A stretch of 61,316 nucleotides of DNA from VAZQ01 sp035300505 (GCA_035300505.1 DATGVJ010000005.1:1-61316); one strand, 5' to 3'. Positions 7,308 to 15,666 are shown, counted from the stretch's first letter. Notes: generated from the sequence alone by a model not told the origin. Numbers and translations: made by a program.

Positions 7308-8723
7308 TTAGTACCGATAATGATCCGGCTTGAAGGGACCTTCGCTCGGCACGCCAATATAGGTGGACTGCTTGTCGGACAGTTTCGTGAGTTTGACGCC
7401 GATCTTTTCAAGATGCAGCCGCGCCACCTTCTCGTCGAGGTGTTTCGGCAGCGTATAGACCTTCTTGTCGTAACTGGCCGGGTTGGTCCAAAGCTCGATC
7501 TGCGCCAACGTCTGGTTGGTGAACGACGACGACATCACGAAACTCGGATGCCCCATGGCATTGCCGAGGTTCACGAGCCGGCCTTCCGACAGCAGGATGA
7601 TGCGCTTGCCACCCGGAAATTCGACTTCGTCGACCTGCGGCTTGATGTTGATCCATTTGCAGTTGCGCAGTGCCGCGATCTGAATCTCGCTGTCGAAGTG
7701 GCCGATATTGGCAACGATGGCGCGATCCTTCATGGCGCGCATATGCTCGATCGTGATGACGTCGACATTGCCGGTGGCGGTGACAAAAATGTCGGCGCGG
7801 GGAGCGGCATCTTCCATGGTGGTGACTTCGTAACCTTCCATGGCGGCCTGCAGCGCGCAGATCGGATCGACCTCGGAGACGAGCACGCGGCAGCCGGCCT
7901 GGCGCAGCGAGGCGGCCGAGCCTTTGCCGACGTCGCCAAAGCCCGCCACCATCGCGATCTTGCCGGCCATCATGACGTCGGTGCCGCGACGGATGCCGTC
8001 GACGAGCGACTCGCGGCAGCCGTAAAGATTGTCGAACTTCGATTTGGTGACACTGTCATTGACGTTGATGGCGGGCCACAACAGCGTGCCTTTTTTCATC
8101 ATCTCATACAGGCGATGCACGCCCGTGGTGGTTTCTTCCGTCACGCCACGGATGGTCTTGCCGTTCTGGGTGTACCAACCGGGCCGCTCCTTGAGGCGCT
8201 TCTTGATTGCCGCGAACAGGACCTCTTCTTCTTCGTTGGTGGCGCCGTCGAGAAACTTGGTGTCGCCTTTTTCTGCGCGCACGCCGAGGTGAATAAGAAG
8301 CGTCGCATCGCCGCCGTCGTCGAGGATCATGTTCGGGGTGCCGCCGTCACCCCATTCAAAGATGCGGTGGGTGTAGTCCCAATATTCTTCCAGCGACTCG
8401 CCCTTGACCGCAAAAACGGGCGTGCCGGCTGCCGCGACCGCCGCCGCCGCATGGTCCTGGGTCGAATAGATATTGCAGGACGCCCAGCGCACGTCCGCAC
8501 CCAGCGCGTTCAGGGTTTCGATCAGGACCGCGGTCTGGATCGTCATGTGCAAGGAGCCCGCAACGCGTGCACCCTTGAGCGCCTGCTTGGGTCCGTACTC
8601 GGCGCGGGTCGCCATCAGGCCCGGCATTTCGATTTCGGCGATGGTGATTTCCTTGCGGCCCCAATCGGCGAGACCGATGTCCTTGACGACATAGTCGGAA
8701 GCGGCTTTCGGGGAAGCTGTCAT
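7308..8723 (-). CDS. ahcY: Adenosylhomocysteinase
   Basis: The 471-residue cytoplasmic enzyme hydrolyses S-adenosylhomocysteine to homocysteine and adenosine and so restores methylation capacity. Visible signatures are DIGLADWGRKEITIAEIEMPG at the N-terminus, the CNIYSTQDHAAAA substrate region, NVNDSVTKSKFDN with the catalytic lysine and the NAD site VAGFGDVGKGSAA. The C-terminus FKPDHYRY supplies the conserved Lys/Tyr pair. Start ATG at 8723 has AAGGA upstream; the frame extends further without homology. It lies downstream of HPr in the same direction, with a 113-bp leader holding a hairpin and a candidate operator. Confidence 0.97.
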   Translation of the reverse strand: MTASPKAASDYVVKDIGLADWGRKEITIAEIEMPGLMATRAEYGPKQALKGARVAGSLHMTIQTAVLIETLNALGADVRWASCNIYSTQDHAAAAVAAAGTPVFAVKGESLEEYWDYTHRIFEWGDGGTPNMILDDGGDATLLIHLGVRAEKGDTKFLDGATNEEEEVLFAAIKKRLKERPGWYTQNGKTIRGVTEETTTGVHRLYEMMKKGTLLWPAINVNDSVTKSKFDNLYGCRESLVDGIRRGTDVMMAGKIAMVAGFGDVGKGSAASLRQAGCRVLVSEVDPICALQAAMEGYEVTTMEDAAPRADIFVTATGNVDVITIEHMRAMKDRAIVANIGHFDSEIQIAALRNCKWINIKPQVDEVEFPGGKRIILLSEGRLVNLGNAMGHPSFVMSSSFTNQTLAQIELWTNPASYDKKVYTLPKHLDEKVARLHLEKIGVKLTKLSDKQSTYIGVPSEGPFKPDHYRY

Positions 8724-8767
8724 GATGGTCCTTCGATTGAAAGTGTGAAAATGCGGGCAGGTAAAAC

Positions 8768-8796
8768 CCCATGGGTTGCCTATAGCAGGCAAACCC
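8768..8796 (-). other. Hairpin in the HPr-ahcY intergenic region
   Basis: Read on the minus strand, GGGTTTGCC pairs with GGCAACCC (one bulged T) around a short CTGCTAT-type loop, followed by a GGGGTTTTACC stretch. It lies between the stop of HPr and the start of ahcY and may be a weak terminator or an mRNA-processing point that separates ahcY from the PTS genes. I see no match to a known S-adenosylhomocysteine riboswitch. Confidence 0.4.
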
Positions 8797-8812
8797 CGTT
8801 GGCGCAATAAAG

Positions 8813-8832
8813 ATATAAAGATTTCCTTATAT
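8813..8832 (-). promoter_or_regulatory. Candidate SahR/MetR-type operator upstream of ahcY
   Basis: ATATAAAGATTTCCTTATAT is an imperfect 20-bp palindrome (8 of 10 positions symmetric), AT-rich in an otherwise GC-rich region, 90 bp before the ahcY ATG and directly after the HPr stop. ArsR-family SahR regulators of proteobacteria sense S-adenosylhomocysteine and bind ATATAAAGAT-like palindromes near ahcY and met genes (recalled, not searched). The position fits, but protein and binding are inferred. Confidence 0.45.
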
Positions 8833-8836
8833 AGAG

Positions 8837-9187
8837 CTATTCGTCTTCGGAAAAACGACTGGAAACCAGCGTGGTGAGTGCGTCGACGACCGCGCCGGCC
8901 TGGGGGCCGGTGGCCTCGACCGTAATCGAGGTTCCGGTGCCGGCGGCAAGCATCATCAAGCCCATGATGGAGGTGCCGCCAACGCGCTCGTTGCCGCGCG
9001 TAACCCAAACGTCGGCTTCGAACTGTTCGACAGTTTGCACGAATTTGGCCGAAGCACGGGCGTGCAGGCCCTTTTTGTTGCAGATTTCAAGAATGCGCAC
9101 GACAGTTTTGTCGGGTGACGTCGGGTCAATCGGGGCAAGAGGGGGCGGGAGAGGGCCGTTTTCGGTCATTTTCCCGTCAACACTCAT
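8837..9187 (-). CDS. HPr-like phosphocarrier protein
   Basis: This is the phosphocarrier of an incomplete, regulatory PTS. From ATG 9187 it has 116 residues. The PEP-dependent phosphorylation site is H42 in NKKGLHARASAKF, and the HprK-type serine site is S73 in GGTSIMGLMML. About 27 residues, rich in proline, precede the HPr fold. The first ATG overlaps the EIIA stop (ATGA, 9184-9187). A second in-frame ATG at 9169 has the same ribosome-site context, because a 12-bp block is repeated, so two N-termini are possible. The neighbours (EIIA-Man, HprK, ChvGI) indicate a role in regulation, not sugar uptake. Confidence 0.92.
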   Translation of the reverse strand: MSVDGKMTENGPLPPPLAPIDPTSPDKTVVRILEICNKKGLHARASAKFVQTVEQFEADVWVTRGNERVGGTSIMGLMMLAAGTGTSITVEATGPQAGAVVDALTTLVSSRFSEDE

Positions 9188-9195
9188 TTTCCCGT
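9166..9195 (-). repeat. Duplicated translation-start block before HPr
   Basis: The block TCATTTTCCCGT occurs at 9166-9177 and again at 9184-9195. On the coding strand each copy reads ACGGGAAAATGA, that is, a ribosome site directly followed by ATG. The copies are 18 bp apart, so both ATGs are in the HPr frame. Confidence 0.8.
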
Positions 9196-9585
9196 TAAGA
9201 CTTGGCTCGCGATGGTCACATATTTGCGCCCAGCGGCCTGGGCGGCGAGGACGGCTTGTTGCAATGGGCATTCATCGCGCACTTTGGCCAGTTTGACCAG
9301 CATTGGCAGATTGATGCCCGCGATTACCTCGACATTGGGCCGGCTCATCACGGAAATGGCGAGATTTGAGGGGGTTCCGCCGAACATGTCGGTGAGGATT
9401 GCGACCCCATCGCCGGTATCAACCCGTTCAACGGCGCTGATGATGTCTTTGCGGCGCTGTTCGACATCATCGTCGGGCCCGATCGTGACGGTTTCGATCT
9501 GTTTTTGCGGGCCAACGATGTGCTCAAGCGCCGAGCGGAATTCCACGGCAAGCCGACCGTGCGTGACAAGAACAACACCAATCAT
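9184..9585 (-). CDS. PTS EIIA component, mannose family
   Basis: The 133-residue cytoplasmic protein starts MIGVVLVTHGRLA, with H9 as the phosphorylated histidine of EIIA-Man domains, and contains ILTDMFGGTPSNLA and VEVIAGINLPML, which are typical of ManX/PtsA-like EIIA. No EIIB, EIIC or EIID lies nearby; in Hyphomicrobiales this EIIA acts with HPr and HprK as a regulatory branch linked to ChvGI. An in-frame ATG at 9597 is an alternative start. Its TGA overlaps the HPr ATG. The 186-bp gap to hprK is more than expected inside an operon and holds no recognisable gene. Confidence 0.9.
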   Translation of the reverse strand: MIGVVLVTHGRLAVEFRSALEHIVGPQKQIETVTIGPDDDVEQRRKDIISAVERVDTGDGVAILTDMFGGTPSNLAISVMSRPNVEVIAGINLPMLVKLAKVRDECPLQQAVLAAQAAGRKYVTIASQVLTGK

Positions 9586-9771
9586 CGAATGATCCATGGG
9601 CCCATTCTGGGTACACCGCACGAACGGGCGCTCATCCTGACCATCCCAATAGCGTGCGCAAGGCCCATGTGGCCGTACCCGGTCCATATTGCGTTGCGGT
9701 ATCTGCACCCAAATGCGGCTGCGAACAAGTCATATGGCGTCAATTTTTGGATGGGCAACAGGGCGCTGTGG

Positions 9772-10212
9772 TCAAGTCCCACCGGTCGTGAGGGACGCAA
9801 GCATGACTGGCAAGGCTGATTCGCCAAGTGCGACAGCAAGTCGCGGCAATTTTATGCCGGCGATAACAACCAGGCGTTGGTCTTGCCCCGGCAGCCGTTC
9901 GGCATCTGCTGCCCCAAGATCGACTACCAAGCCCACGACGGCGACCGGTTCATAGGGCAGCCGCCTGATACCGAGACCACGGACTTCAATCAGTCCTGCA
10001 AGCGCCTGCGCAGGTCGCACCAGGAGCCGCCCGTGGCAGGCTTCCAGCCGCGCCCGATCGTCCGCGATCAGGCGTGCAAAGCAGACGCCCCCGCTGGTGC
10101 AAGCCTGCACCAGCGACAAGGCGAGCCGCGATTTTCCGGATCCTGACGGGCCGCGGATCAGCACGGCGTGTGCGCCGACAAGAACTGCCGAAGCGTGAAT
10201 TGTCGATTCCAC
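9772..10212 (-). CDS. hprK: HPr kinase/phosphorylase, short alphaproteobacterial type
   Basis: The 146-residue product is the C-terminal catalytic domain only, as usual in alphaproteobacteria. The P-loop GPSGSGKS occupies residues 21-28; LIADDRARL supplies the conserved Asp pair, and GLIEVRGLGIRRL the HprK family signature. It phosphorylates or dephosphorylates the HPr serine. I chose GTG at 10212 because it falls two bases after the chvG stop and begins the conserved domain (VESTIHASAVLV); the frame upstream to 10302 lies inside chvG. Coupling to chvG fits the known chvG-hprK-PTS arrangement. Confidence 0.92.
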   Translation of the reverse strand: MESTIHASAVLVGAHAVLIRGPSGSGKSRLALSLVQACTSGGVCFARLIADDRARLEACHGRLLVRPAQALAGLIEVRGLGIRRLPYEPVAVVGLVVDLGAADAERLPGQDQRLVVIAGIKLPRLAVALGESALPVMLASLTTGGT

Positions 10213-10214
10213 TG

Positions 10215-12017
10215 TTAGCCCGCCGGCAATCGCACGACGAAGCGTGCGCCCAAAACGTCGTCTGGTTCTGACGTTGGGGACTTGGTGCGGTTCTCGACCC
10301 ACAAGCGGCCATCATGCGCCTCGACGATCTGCTTGGAGATCGAAAGACCCAGACCTGAGTTCTGACCAAATCCTTGATGCGGCCGGTCTGTGTAGAAACG
10401 TTCGAAGATTTTTTCCATTGCATCCGGGTTCACGCCCGGACCGTCATCGTCGACAAATATCTCGAGATCGGATTTGAGCTGCCGGCATGTGACGCGCACC
10501 GTGCCGCCTTCGGGAGAGAACGAGCGCGCATTGTCGATCAGATTATTGAACACCTGTCCGAGACGGGAATCATTGCCGAGCACGCGAAAATGGCCGGGGC
10601 CTTCGGCCTCGAAGTTCAGTGAAACGGAAACCCCGTTGCTGTGCGGAACATCGTTTGCCACGCTGGTGACCATCGACAGCAATTTCTTGAGGTCGACCAT
10701 GACGGCATCCTGCCGCTGCATTTCAGCATCGAGCCGGCTCGCATCCGAAATATCGGTGATGAGCCGGTCGAGCCGGCGCACGTCGTGTTGGATCACTTCG
10801 AGCAGTCGCCCGCGGCTTTGGTCGCTCTTGGCCAGCGGCAAAGTTTCGACCGCGGAGCGCAGCGAGGTGAGGGGGTTCTTGAGTTCGTGGGCCACATCGG
10901 CGGCAAAGCTTTCGATTGCCTCGATCCTGGTATAGAGCGCGCCCGTCATTTCTCGAAGAGATCCGGAAAGGTGACCGATCTCATCGCGGCGCTTTGTATA
11001 ATCGGGGATCTCCACGCGGACGCGGATACGCCGTCCGACGGCCTGGGCACCGTGGGCGAGTCGTCGCATCGGCCCCGCGATCGTTCCTGCCAGCAGGAAG
11101 GACAACACGACCATCACTCCGGCGGCAATCAGGAACACTTTGAAGATGGCAAGGCGTTCGGCCGTGACCATATTGTCAATATCGGCGCCCTGCGTGGAAA
11201 GCATCAGTGCGCCCGCGACGGCACGAAAGCGCTGCACCGGAACCGCAACGGACACGATCACCTCGGCGCGTTCGTTGATGCGAACCATGTGCGAATTGAG
11301 ACCGATCAGCGCCTGCTGGACTTCCTGGTAATCCTTGCCGGCAGCTTCCCGGTAGGTGGGAAGATCGCCCTTGGCGAGCCAGCGGCGGAACACCATCCAG
11401 CGCCGTTCGAAATAGTTCGGTTGTGCGGCATCCGGCGGCGGCAGGTCCATGCGAACCACGTCATAAAGCGTGCGGCTGTCGAGAAGCAAATCGCCGTCGC
11501 GATCGTAGACGCGCGCGCGCGTATTGGTGGGCGTCACCATCTTGCGCAAGAACGGGCCAACGCGCTCAGGATTGATGGAGAAATCGAGCATCGTGTCGTC
11601 GGAAGGATCGTAGGTTTCGCCTGGCTGCAGGTCGAGCAGCCGTTCAGGATCGATGGTGATGCTGTCAGGATCGACGGTCGCCGATGCGGCGATCGCGGCG
11701 GCAATAATCTCGCCCTGAACGAGCAGGCTCTCAATTCGCGCGCCGATCAGTCCGGCGCGAAACTGGGATAGATAAAGAATCCCGACGACGAGCGCGATAA
11801 GACCTGCGAGATTGAGAAATACGATGCGTCGCGTGAGACTTGAAAAGCTCAAATCGACAAAGAATTCCCACGCGCGATGTCGAATCCCGCCGGAATCCGG
11901 GCGCGACATGGATTCGTCGGCGCGGTCGGGCAAGCTTTCGGTCTGGACGATTTGCGTGGTTCTCTCAAGCACGATCCGGACGTCGCTTTGAATGCCCCTC
12001 ATCGAGGGCACGCTCAT
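10215..12017 (-). CDS. chvG: Sensor histidine kinase ChvG (ExoS/BvrS family)
   Basis: Inner-membrane kinase of 600 residues. A first membrane segment (IVFLNLAGLIALVVGILYL) follows a charged N-terminus, then a periplasmic domain with the ChvG-type SITIDPERLLDLQPGETY region, then a second segment (VFLIAAGVMVVLSFLLAGTI) and HAMP. The phosphoacceptor is in ADVAHELKNPLTSLRSA. N, G1 and G2 boxes are present (NLIDNARSFSPEGG, DDDGPGV, GFGQNSGLGLSISKQIV). It senses acid or envelope stress through ChvI in rhizobia and agrobacteria. Its start lies inside a 17-bp tandem repeat and lacks a clear ribosome site. Confidence 0.95.
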   Translation of the reverse strand: MSVPSMRGIQSDVRIVLERTTQIVQTESLPDRADESMSRPDSGGIRHRAWEFFVDLSFSSLTRRIVFLNLAGLIALVVGILYLSQFRAGLIGARIESLLVQGEIIAAAIAASATVDPDSITIDPERLLDLQPGETYDPSDDTMLDFSINPERVGPFLRKMVTPTNTRARVYDRDGDLLLDSRTLYDVVRMDLPPPDAAQPNYFERRWMVFRRWLAKGDLPTYREAAGKDYQEVQQALIGLNSHMVRINERAEVIVSVAVPVQRFRAVAGALMLSTQGADIDNMVTAERLAIFKVFLIAAGVMVVLSFLLAGTIAGPMRRLAHGAQAVGRRIRVRVEIPDYTKRRDEIGHLSGSLREMTGALYTRIEAIESFAADVAHELKNPLTSLRSAVETLPLAKSDQSRGRLLEVIQHDVRRLDRLITDISDASRLDAEMQRQDAVMVDLKKLLSMVTSVANDVPHSNGVSVSLNFEAEGPGHFRVLGNDSRLGQVFNNLIDNARSFSPEGGTVRVTCRQLKSDLEIFVDDDGPGVNPDAMEKIFERFYTDRPHQGFGQNSGLGLSISKQIVEAHDGRLWVENRTKSPTSEPDDVLGARFVVRLPAG

Positions 12018-12087
12018 ATTCTAAAGCATGCCCAATTCTAATCCATACCCAATTGTAAACTATGCCAAATTCTAAACCATACCTAAG
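12011..12087 (-). repeat. 17-bp degenerate tandem repeat overlapping the chvG start
   Basis: Three full units, ATGCCCAATTCTAATCC (12028-12044), ATACCCAATTGTAAACT (12045-12061) and ATGCCAAATTCTAAACC (12062-12078), are flanked by a diverged unit at 12011-12027, which contains the chvG ATG, and a partial unit from 12079. It is AT-rich inside GC-rich flanks. It lies in the chvI-chvG intergenic region, which otherwise (12088-12180) holds GCGCAGCT-type short dyads after the chvI stop. Confidence 0.85.
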
Positions 12088-12180
12088 CGCAAAGGAACCC
12101 GAATTTCGACGCGATCATGCCGGCGCGAAATCGCCGTCGCGCAGCTCAGCCGCGCAGCTAGCGCCGCGCGACTGGCGCCG

Positions 12181-12879
12181 TCACATTTCCTTGAAACGAT
12201 AGCCGACCCCGTAAAGAGTTTCGATCATATCGAAGTCATCATCGGTCGATTTGAATTTCTTGCGCAGCCGTTTGATGTGGCTATCGATGGTGCGGTCGTC
12301 GACATAGACCTGATCGTCATAAGCGGCATCCATGAGGGCATTGCGGCTTTTCACAACGCCGGGACGGCTTGCCAGCGCCTGCAAGATCAAAAATTCCGTA
12401 ACAGTGAGAGTCACGGGCTCATTTTTCCAAGTACAGGTGTGGCGTTCCGGGTCCATGCGCAGCAAGCCGCGTTCGAGGACCTTGGCATCCACGTCCTTGG
12501 GAGTGGTGCCATCTTTCGGCGACACGCGGCGCAACACAGCCTTCACGCGTTCGACGAGAAGACGCTGCGAGAACGGCTTGCGAATGAAGTCGTCGGCCCC
12601 CATTTTGAGGCCGAACAATTCATCAATCTCTTCGTCTTTGGATGTGAGAAATATGACCGGCATGTCCGACTTCTGCCGCAGGCGGCGCAGTGTTTCCATG
12701 CCGTCCATACGCGGCATCTTGATGTCGAGGATGGCGAGGTCGGGGGGAGACGTCTTGAAACCATCAAGCGCGGAAGCGCCGTCCGTATAGGTCATGATGC
12801 GATAGCCCTCGGCCTCGAGCGCAATCGAAACCGAGGTCAGAATGTTACGGTCGTCGTCAACGAGAGCAATAGTTGGCAT
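12181..12879 (-). CDS. chvI: Response regulator ChvI (OmpR family)
   Basis: The 232-residue protein has a receiver domain beginning MPTIALVDDDRNILTSVSIA, very close to ChvI of agrobacteria, with phosphoacceptor D52 (LDIKMPRMDG) and K in FLTSKDEEIDELFGLKMGADD. A winged-helix DNA-binding domain follows, with LTVTEFLILQALA and TIDSHIKRLRKKF. With ChvG it controls envelope, exopolysaccharide, acid-tolerance and symbiosis or virulence genes, and in Agrobacterium also pckA. Transcription continues through chvG to hprK. pckA lies 5.8 kb away on the other strand, behind an intervening operon. Confidence 0.97.
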   Translation of the reverse strand: MPTIALVDDDRNILTSVSIALEAEGYRIMTYTDGASALDGFKTSPPDLAILDIKMPRMDGMETLRRLRQKSDMPVIFLTSKDEEIDELFGLKMGADDFIRKPFSQRLLVERVKAVLRRVSPKDGTTPKDVDAKVLERGLLRMDPERHTCTWKNEPVTLTVTEFLILQALASRPGVVKSRNALMDAAYDDQVYVDDRTIDSHIKRLRKKFKSTDDDFDMIETLYGVGYRFKEM

Positions 12880-13142
12880 ATTTCTGTCCGTGACAGCCCC
12901 AAGATCTTTGGCCGCAATCCTTCAGCCGCAAATCCAGGGACATTGATGCCCCGAGGCCTTGAAGCCCGGAAACGTGGGCCGAAGTGTGTCTATTCCTCGA
13001 CAAATCCATGATTCGGCAAAGTGTTGCTACATTAGACCGATTGCCGCGTGAGTGCCAGGATCATATTGCGGGACGCCAGCGGCGCGGTGGTGAGCTGGCC
13101 TTGTTGCCAAATTTGGTGAAACCAGACAGGCTTGACCGGCGA

Positions 13143-13155
13143 TGTACATGGTACA
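13143..13155. promoter_or_regulatory. Short dyad before the HugZ-like gene
   Basis: TGTACATGGTACA (arms TGTAC/GTACA, three-base spacer) ends three bases before the GGAGGT ribosome site of the downstream gene. It could act as an operator or a small leader hairpin. The remaining divergent region, 12880-13142, shows no other clear element or gene. Confidence 0.3.
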
Positions 13156-13169
13156 GCCGGAGGTGTTCC

Positions 13170-13892
13170 TTGAAACCTGCACCTGAATTCGATTCCAATG
13201 CGTCTGCCAAGAAGCTCCTGCGGGAAGGCCGAAGCGGCGCGCTCGCGAGCCTCATGCCGGGCTCGGGCGACCCCTATTGCTCACTCGTAAATATTGCGAC
13301 CGCAGCCGATGGCTCGCCGCTCCTCCTGATTTCCAGGCTCGCCGTACATACCCGGAATGTGCTTGCCGACCACCGGGTGTCGCTCATGATCGACGAGCGC
13401 CGTGAGGGCGATCCGCTGCAAGGTGCGCGCATCATGCTCAGCGGAACCGCCACGGCAACCAGCGACCCCGATATCCGCCGCCGATACCTTGATCGCCAGC
13501 CGGAGTCCGTGATGTTTGCCGGTTTCGGGGATTTTTCGTTCTACCGGATCGCACTTAAAGGGGCCCACCTCGTGGCCGGTTTTGGTCGGATCGTCGACCT
13601 CGCACCCGACGATATTTTGACTACGACCGAGGATGCGGTCGAACTGGTGTCCGCCGAGCCCGATATCGTTGCCCATATGAACCAGGACCACACGGAAACC
13701 TGCCGGCTCTATGCCACAAGGTTGCTCGGTGCCCGCGACGGCGCCTGGCGCTGCGTGGGCTGCGACCCGGAGGGGCTAGAACTCCAGCTTGATCGGACGG
13801 CCTTGCGGTTGCCGTTTCCACAGCGCGTGTGCGCGCCCGGTGTGTTGCGGGCTGTGCTAAAGCAGATGGCAGATCAGGCGCGGGCGGCGTGA
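13170..13892 (+). CDS. HugZ-like FMN-binding split-barrel protein with DUF2470 domain
   Basis: The 240-residue protein has an N-terminal pyridoxamine-phosphate-oxidase-like barrel (ALASLMPGSGDPYCSLVNIATAADG, LLISRLAVHTRNVLADHRVSLMI, ARIMLSGTA) and a C-terminal DUF2470-like domain (EPDIVAHMNQDHTETCRLYA). Relatives bind FMN or haem; HugZ/HutZ proteins take part in haem use. The start is taken as TTG at 13170: a strong GGAGGT site ends five bases upstream and the conserved domain begins soon after. The upstream frame to 12984 has no homology. The stop overlaps the next gene's GTG, so the pair is translationally coupled. Confidence 0.82.
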   Translation: MKPAPEFDSNASAKKLLREGRSGALASLMPGSGDPYCSLVNIATAADGSPLLLISRLAVHTRNVLADHRVSLMIDERREGDPLQGARIMLSGTATATSDPDIRRRYLDRQPESVMFAGFGDFSFYRIALKGAHLVAGFGRIVDLAPDDILTTTEDAVELVSAEPDIVAHMNQDHTETCRLYATRLLGARDGAWRCVGCDPEGLELQLDRTALRLPFPQRVCAPGVLRAVLKQMADQARAA

Positions 13893-15607
13893 CATCGAGC
13901 GTACGAAAAATTCTCATTCTCGGAGGCTACGGCACCTTCGGGGGACGGTTGGTCTTGCTGCTCGCCGATGCGACCGAACTGACGCTGGTTGTCGCCGGCC
14001 GTTCACTTGCAAACGCACAGGCATTTTGCGCGCCGCTCAAAGCGGCAGCGACGCTCGTCCCAGCCGTCTTCGACCGTGCGGGCGACGTCAAGGGACAATT
14101 GCGCGATATCAAGCCCGACGTCGTCGTTGATTCCGCCGGTCCGTTCCAACTCTACGGTAGCGACCCGTATCGGGTCGTGCGCGCCGCAATCGAACAAGGC
14201 ATTCATTACATCGACCTTTCGGATGGTGCCGCCTTCGTCGATGGAATTGTACAATTCGATGCGGCCGCGCGGGATCGAGGCGTATTCATTCTTTCCGGGG
14301 CCAGCAGCTTTCCTGTGTTGACGGCCGCAGTTGTGCGGAGATTGATGGCGCCGTGCGGCAACGCGGGCTCAGCGCTTGTGCGACTGGACGCCGTCGCGGG
14401 CGGGATCGCGCCGTCTCCTTTTGCCGAGATTGGTTTGAATGTCATGCGTGCCATCACGAGCTACGCCGGCAAGCCCGTGGAGATCGTGCGCGACGGCCGA
14501 AGAGCTACGGCGCACGGGATCATCGACACCATGCGCTTCACCGTTGCGCCGCCCGGTCATGTACCGCTTTGGCGAAGGCGTTTCGCGCTTGTTGATGTTC
14601 CGGAATACAAATTGCTGCCGCAACTGTGGCCCGGCGTGCGTTCGATCTGGATGGGGGCCGGAACGGTGCCTGGAATTTGGTTGCGAGCGCTGATGCTGGT
14701 GTCCTTTTTGGTGCGCTTGAAGATTCTGCCGTCGCTGGTGCCGTTCGCCGAGTTGATTCATCGGACCCGTCATGCGCTGTCCTGGGGCGAACATCGCGGC
14801 GGCATGTTCATTGTGGTCAAAGGCGCGCTCGCAGATGGCGACGCGGTTGAGCGCTCGTGGCACATGATCGCCGAGGGCGATGACGGCCCTTTCATTCCAT
14901 CAATGGCGGCCGCGGCGATCATCCGGCGCAGCCTCGCGGGGCTTGCGCCGCCGCCGGGCGCCCGCGCGGCGACCCGGGACCTTGAACTTGCCGACTATGA
15001 GGCTTTGTTCGCCAGCCGGAAAATTGTCACCGGAACCCGGCAGGATTTCCGGTCCGGCGAAAATGTGCCGCTCTATCGGCGCATCCTGGGCGGCGCCTAC
15101 GATCTGCTGCCGGAACAGGTGCGCGTGATGCATGATCTCGATCGCGAACTCACGGTTGCGGGAGTTGCCACGGTAGATCGAGGTGCCGGTCTGCTTTCGC
15201 GCCTCGCCGCCCGTATTGTTGGATTTCCGCCCGCGGGACAAGACGTTCCCGTTGCGGTGACCTTCCTGGCGCGCGACGCAGGCGAGCTATGGCGGCGGCG
15301 GTTTGCCGGGCTTGCATTCGAAAGCCTGCAGGAGGAAGGCCGTGGCGGCAACGAAGGGCTCTTATGCGAACGCTTTGGGCCCATGAATTTTACGATGGCC
15401 CTCGTGGTCGATGGGGAACGGCTCCGGTTGTTGTTGCGGCGCTGGAGTATTCTGGGTGTTCCCATGCCGCTCGCGCTCGGGCCGCGCATCGACGCTTTTG
15501 AATTCGTCGACAACGGCCGATTTTGCTTCCACATTGAAATCCGTCATCCCCTTGCGGGGCTGATCGTGCGCTATCGCGGCTGGCTCGCACCATCGCTTGC
15601 GGCGTGA
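13889..15607 (+). CDS. Saccharopine-dehydrogenase-like NAD(P)-binding protein fused to DUF4166
   Basis: The 572-residue protein starts with a Rossmann domain (KILILGGYGTFGGRL, residues about 7-21; VVDSAGPFQLYG; GIHYIDLSDG), as in the saccharopine dehydrogenase family of membrane-associated oxidoreductases. Residues about 390-560 form a DUF4166-type domain (PLYRRILGGAYDLLPEQVRVMHD... MALVVDGERLRLLLRRW). GTG at 13889 overlaps the preceding TGA (GTGA). A hydrophobic stretch (LRALMLVSFLVRLKILPSLVPF, split here by family) suggests membrane contact. Substrate unknown; these fusions are generally annotated as hypothetical oxidoreductases. Confidence 0.8.
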   Translation: MTSSVRKILILGGYGTFGGRLVLLLADATELTLVVAGRSLANAQAFCAPLKAAATLVPAVFDRAGDVKGQLRDIKPDVVVDSAGPFQLYGSDPYRVVRAAIEQGIHYIDLSDGAAFVDGIVQFDAAARDRGVFILSGASSFPVLTAAVVRRLMAPCGNAGSALVRLDAVAGGIAPSPFAEIGLNVMRAITSYAGKPVEIVRDGRRATAHGIIDTMRFTVAPPGHVPLWRRRFALVDVPEYKLLPQLWPGVRSIWMGAGTVPGIWLRALMLVSFLVRLKILPSLVPFAELIHRTRHALSWGEHRGGMFIVVKGALADGDAVERSWHMIAEGDDGPFIPSMAAAAIIRRSLAGLAPPPGARAATRDLELADYEALFASRKIVTGTRQDFRSGENVPLYRRILGGAYDLLPEQVRVMHDLDRELTVAGVATVDRGAGLLSRLAARIVGFPPAGQDVPVAVTFLARDAGELWRRRFAGLAFESLQEEGRGGNEGLLCERFGPMNFTMALVVDGERLRLLLRRWSILGVPMPLALGPRIDAFEFVDNGRFCFHIEIRHPLAGLIVRYRGWLAPSLAA

Positions 15608-15666
15608 CAATATGCGGTACCGATTGTCGAAGGATGGAACGCGACACACGTTGTGGAAAACGGCAC

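Noticed and set aside
7284..8810. 508-codon open frame on the plus strand over ahcY
   Set aside because: It mirrors ahcY codon structure and has no recognisable motif; ahcY on the minus strand carries all catalytic signatures.
8724..8836. SAH or SAM riboswitch in the ahcY leader
   Set aside because: The leader is only 113 bp and shows one bulged hairpin plus an AT-rich palindrome; I could not find the conserved core of any S-adenosylhomocysteine or SAM riboswitch.
9586..9771. Small gene between hprK and the EIIA gene
   Set aside because: The open frames here are short, lack ribosome sites and mostly continue the EIIA frame upstream of its conserved start.
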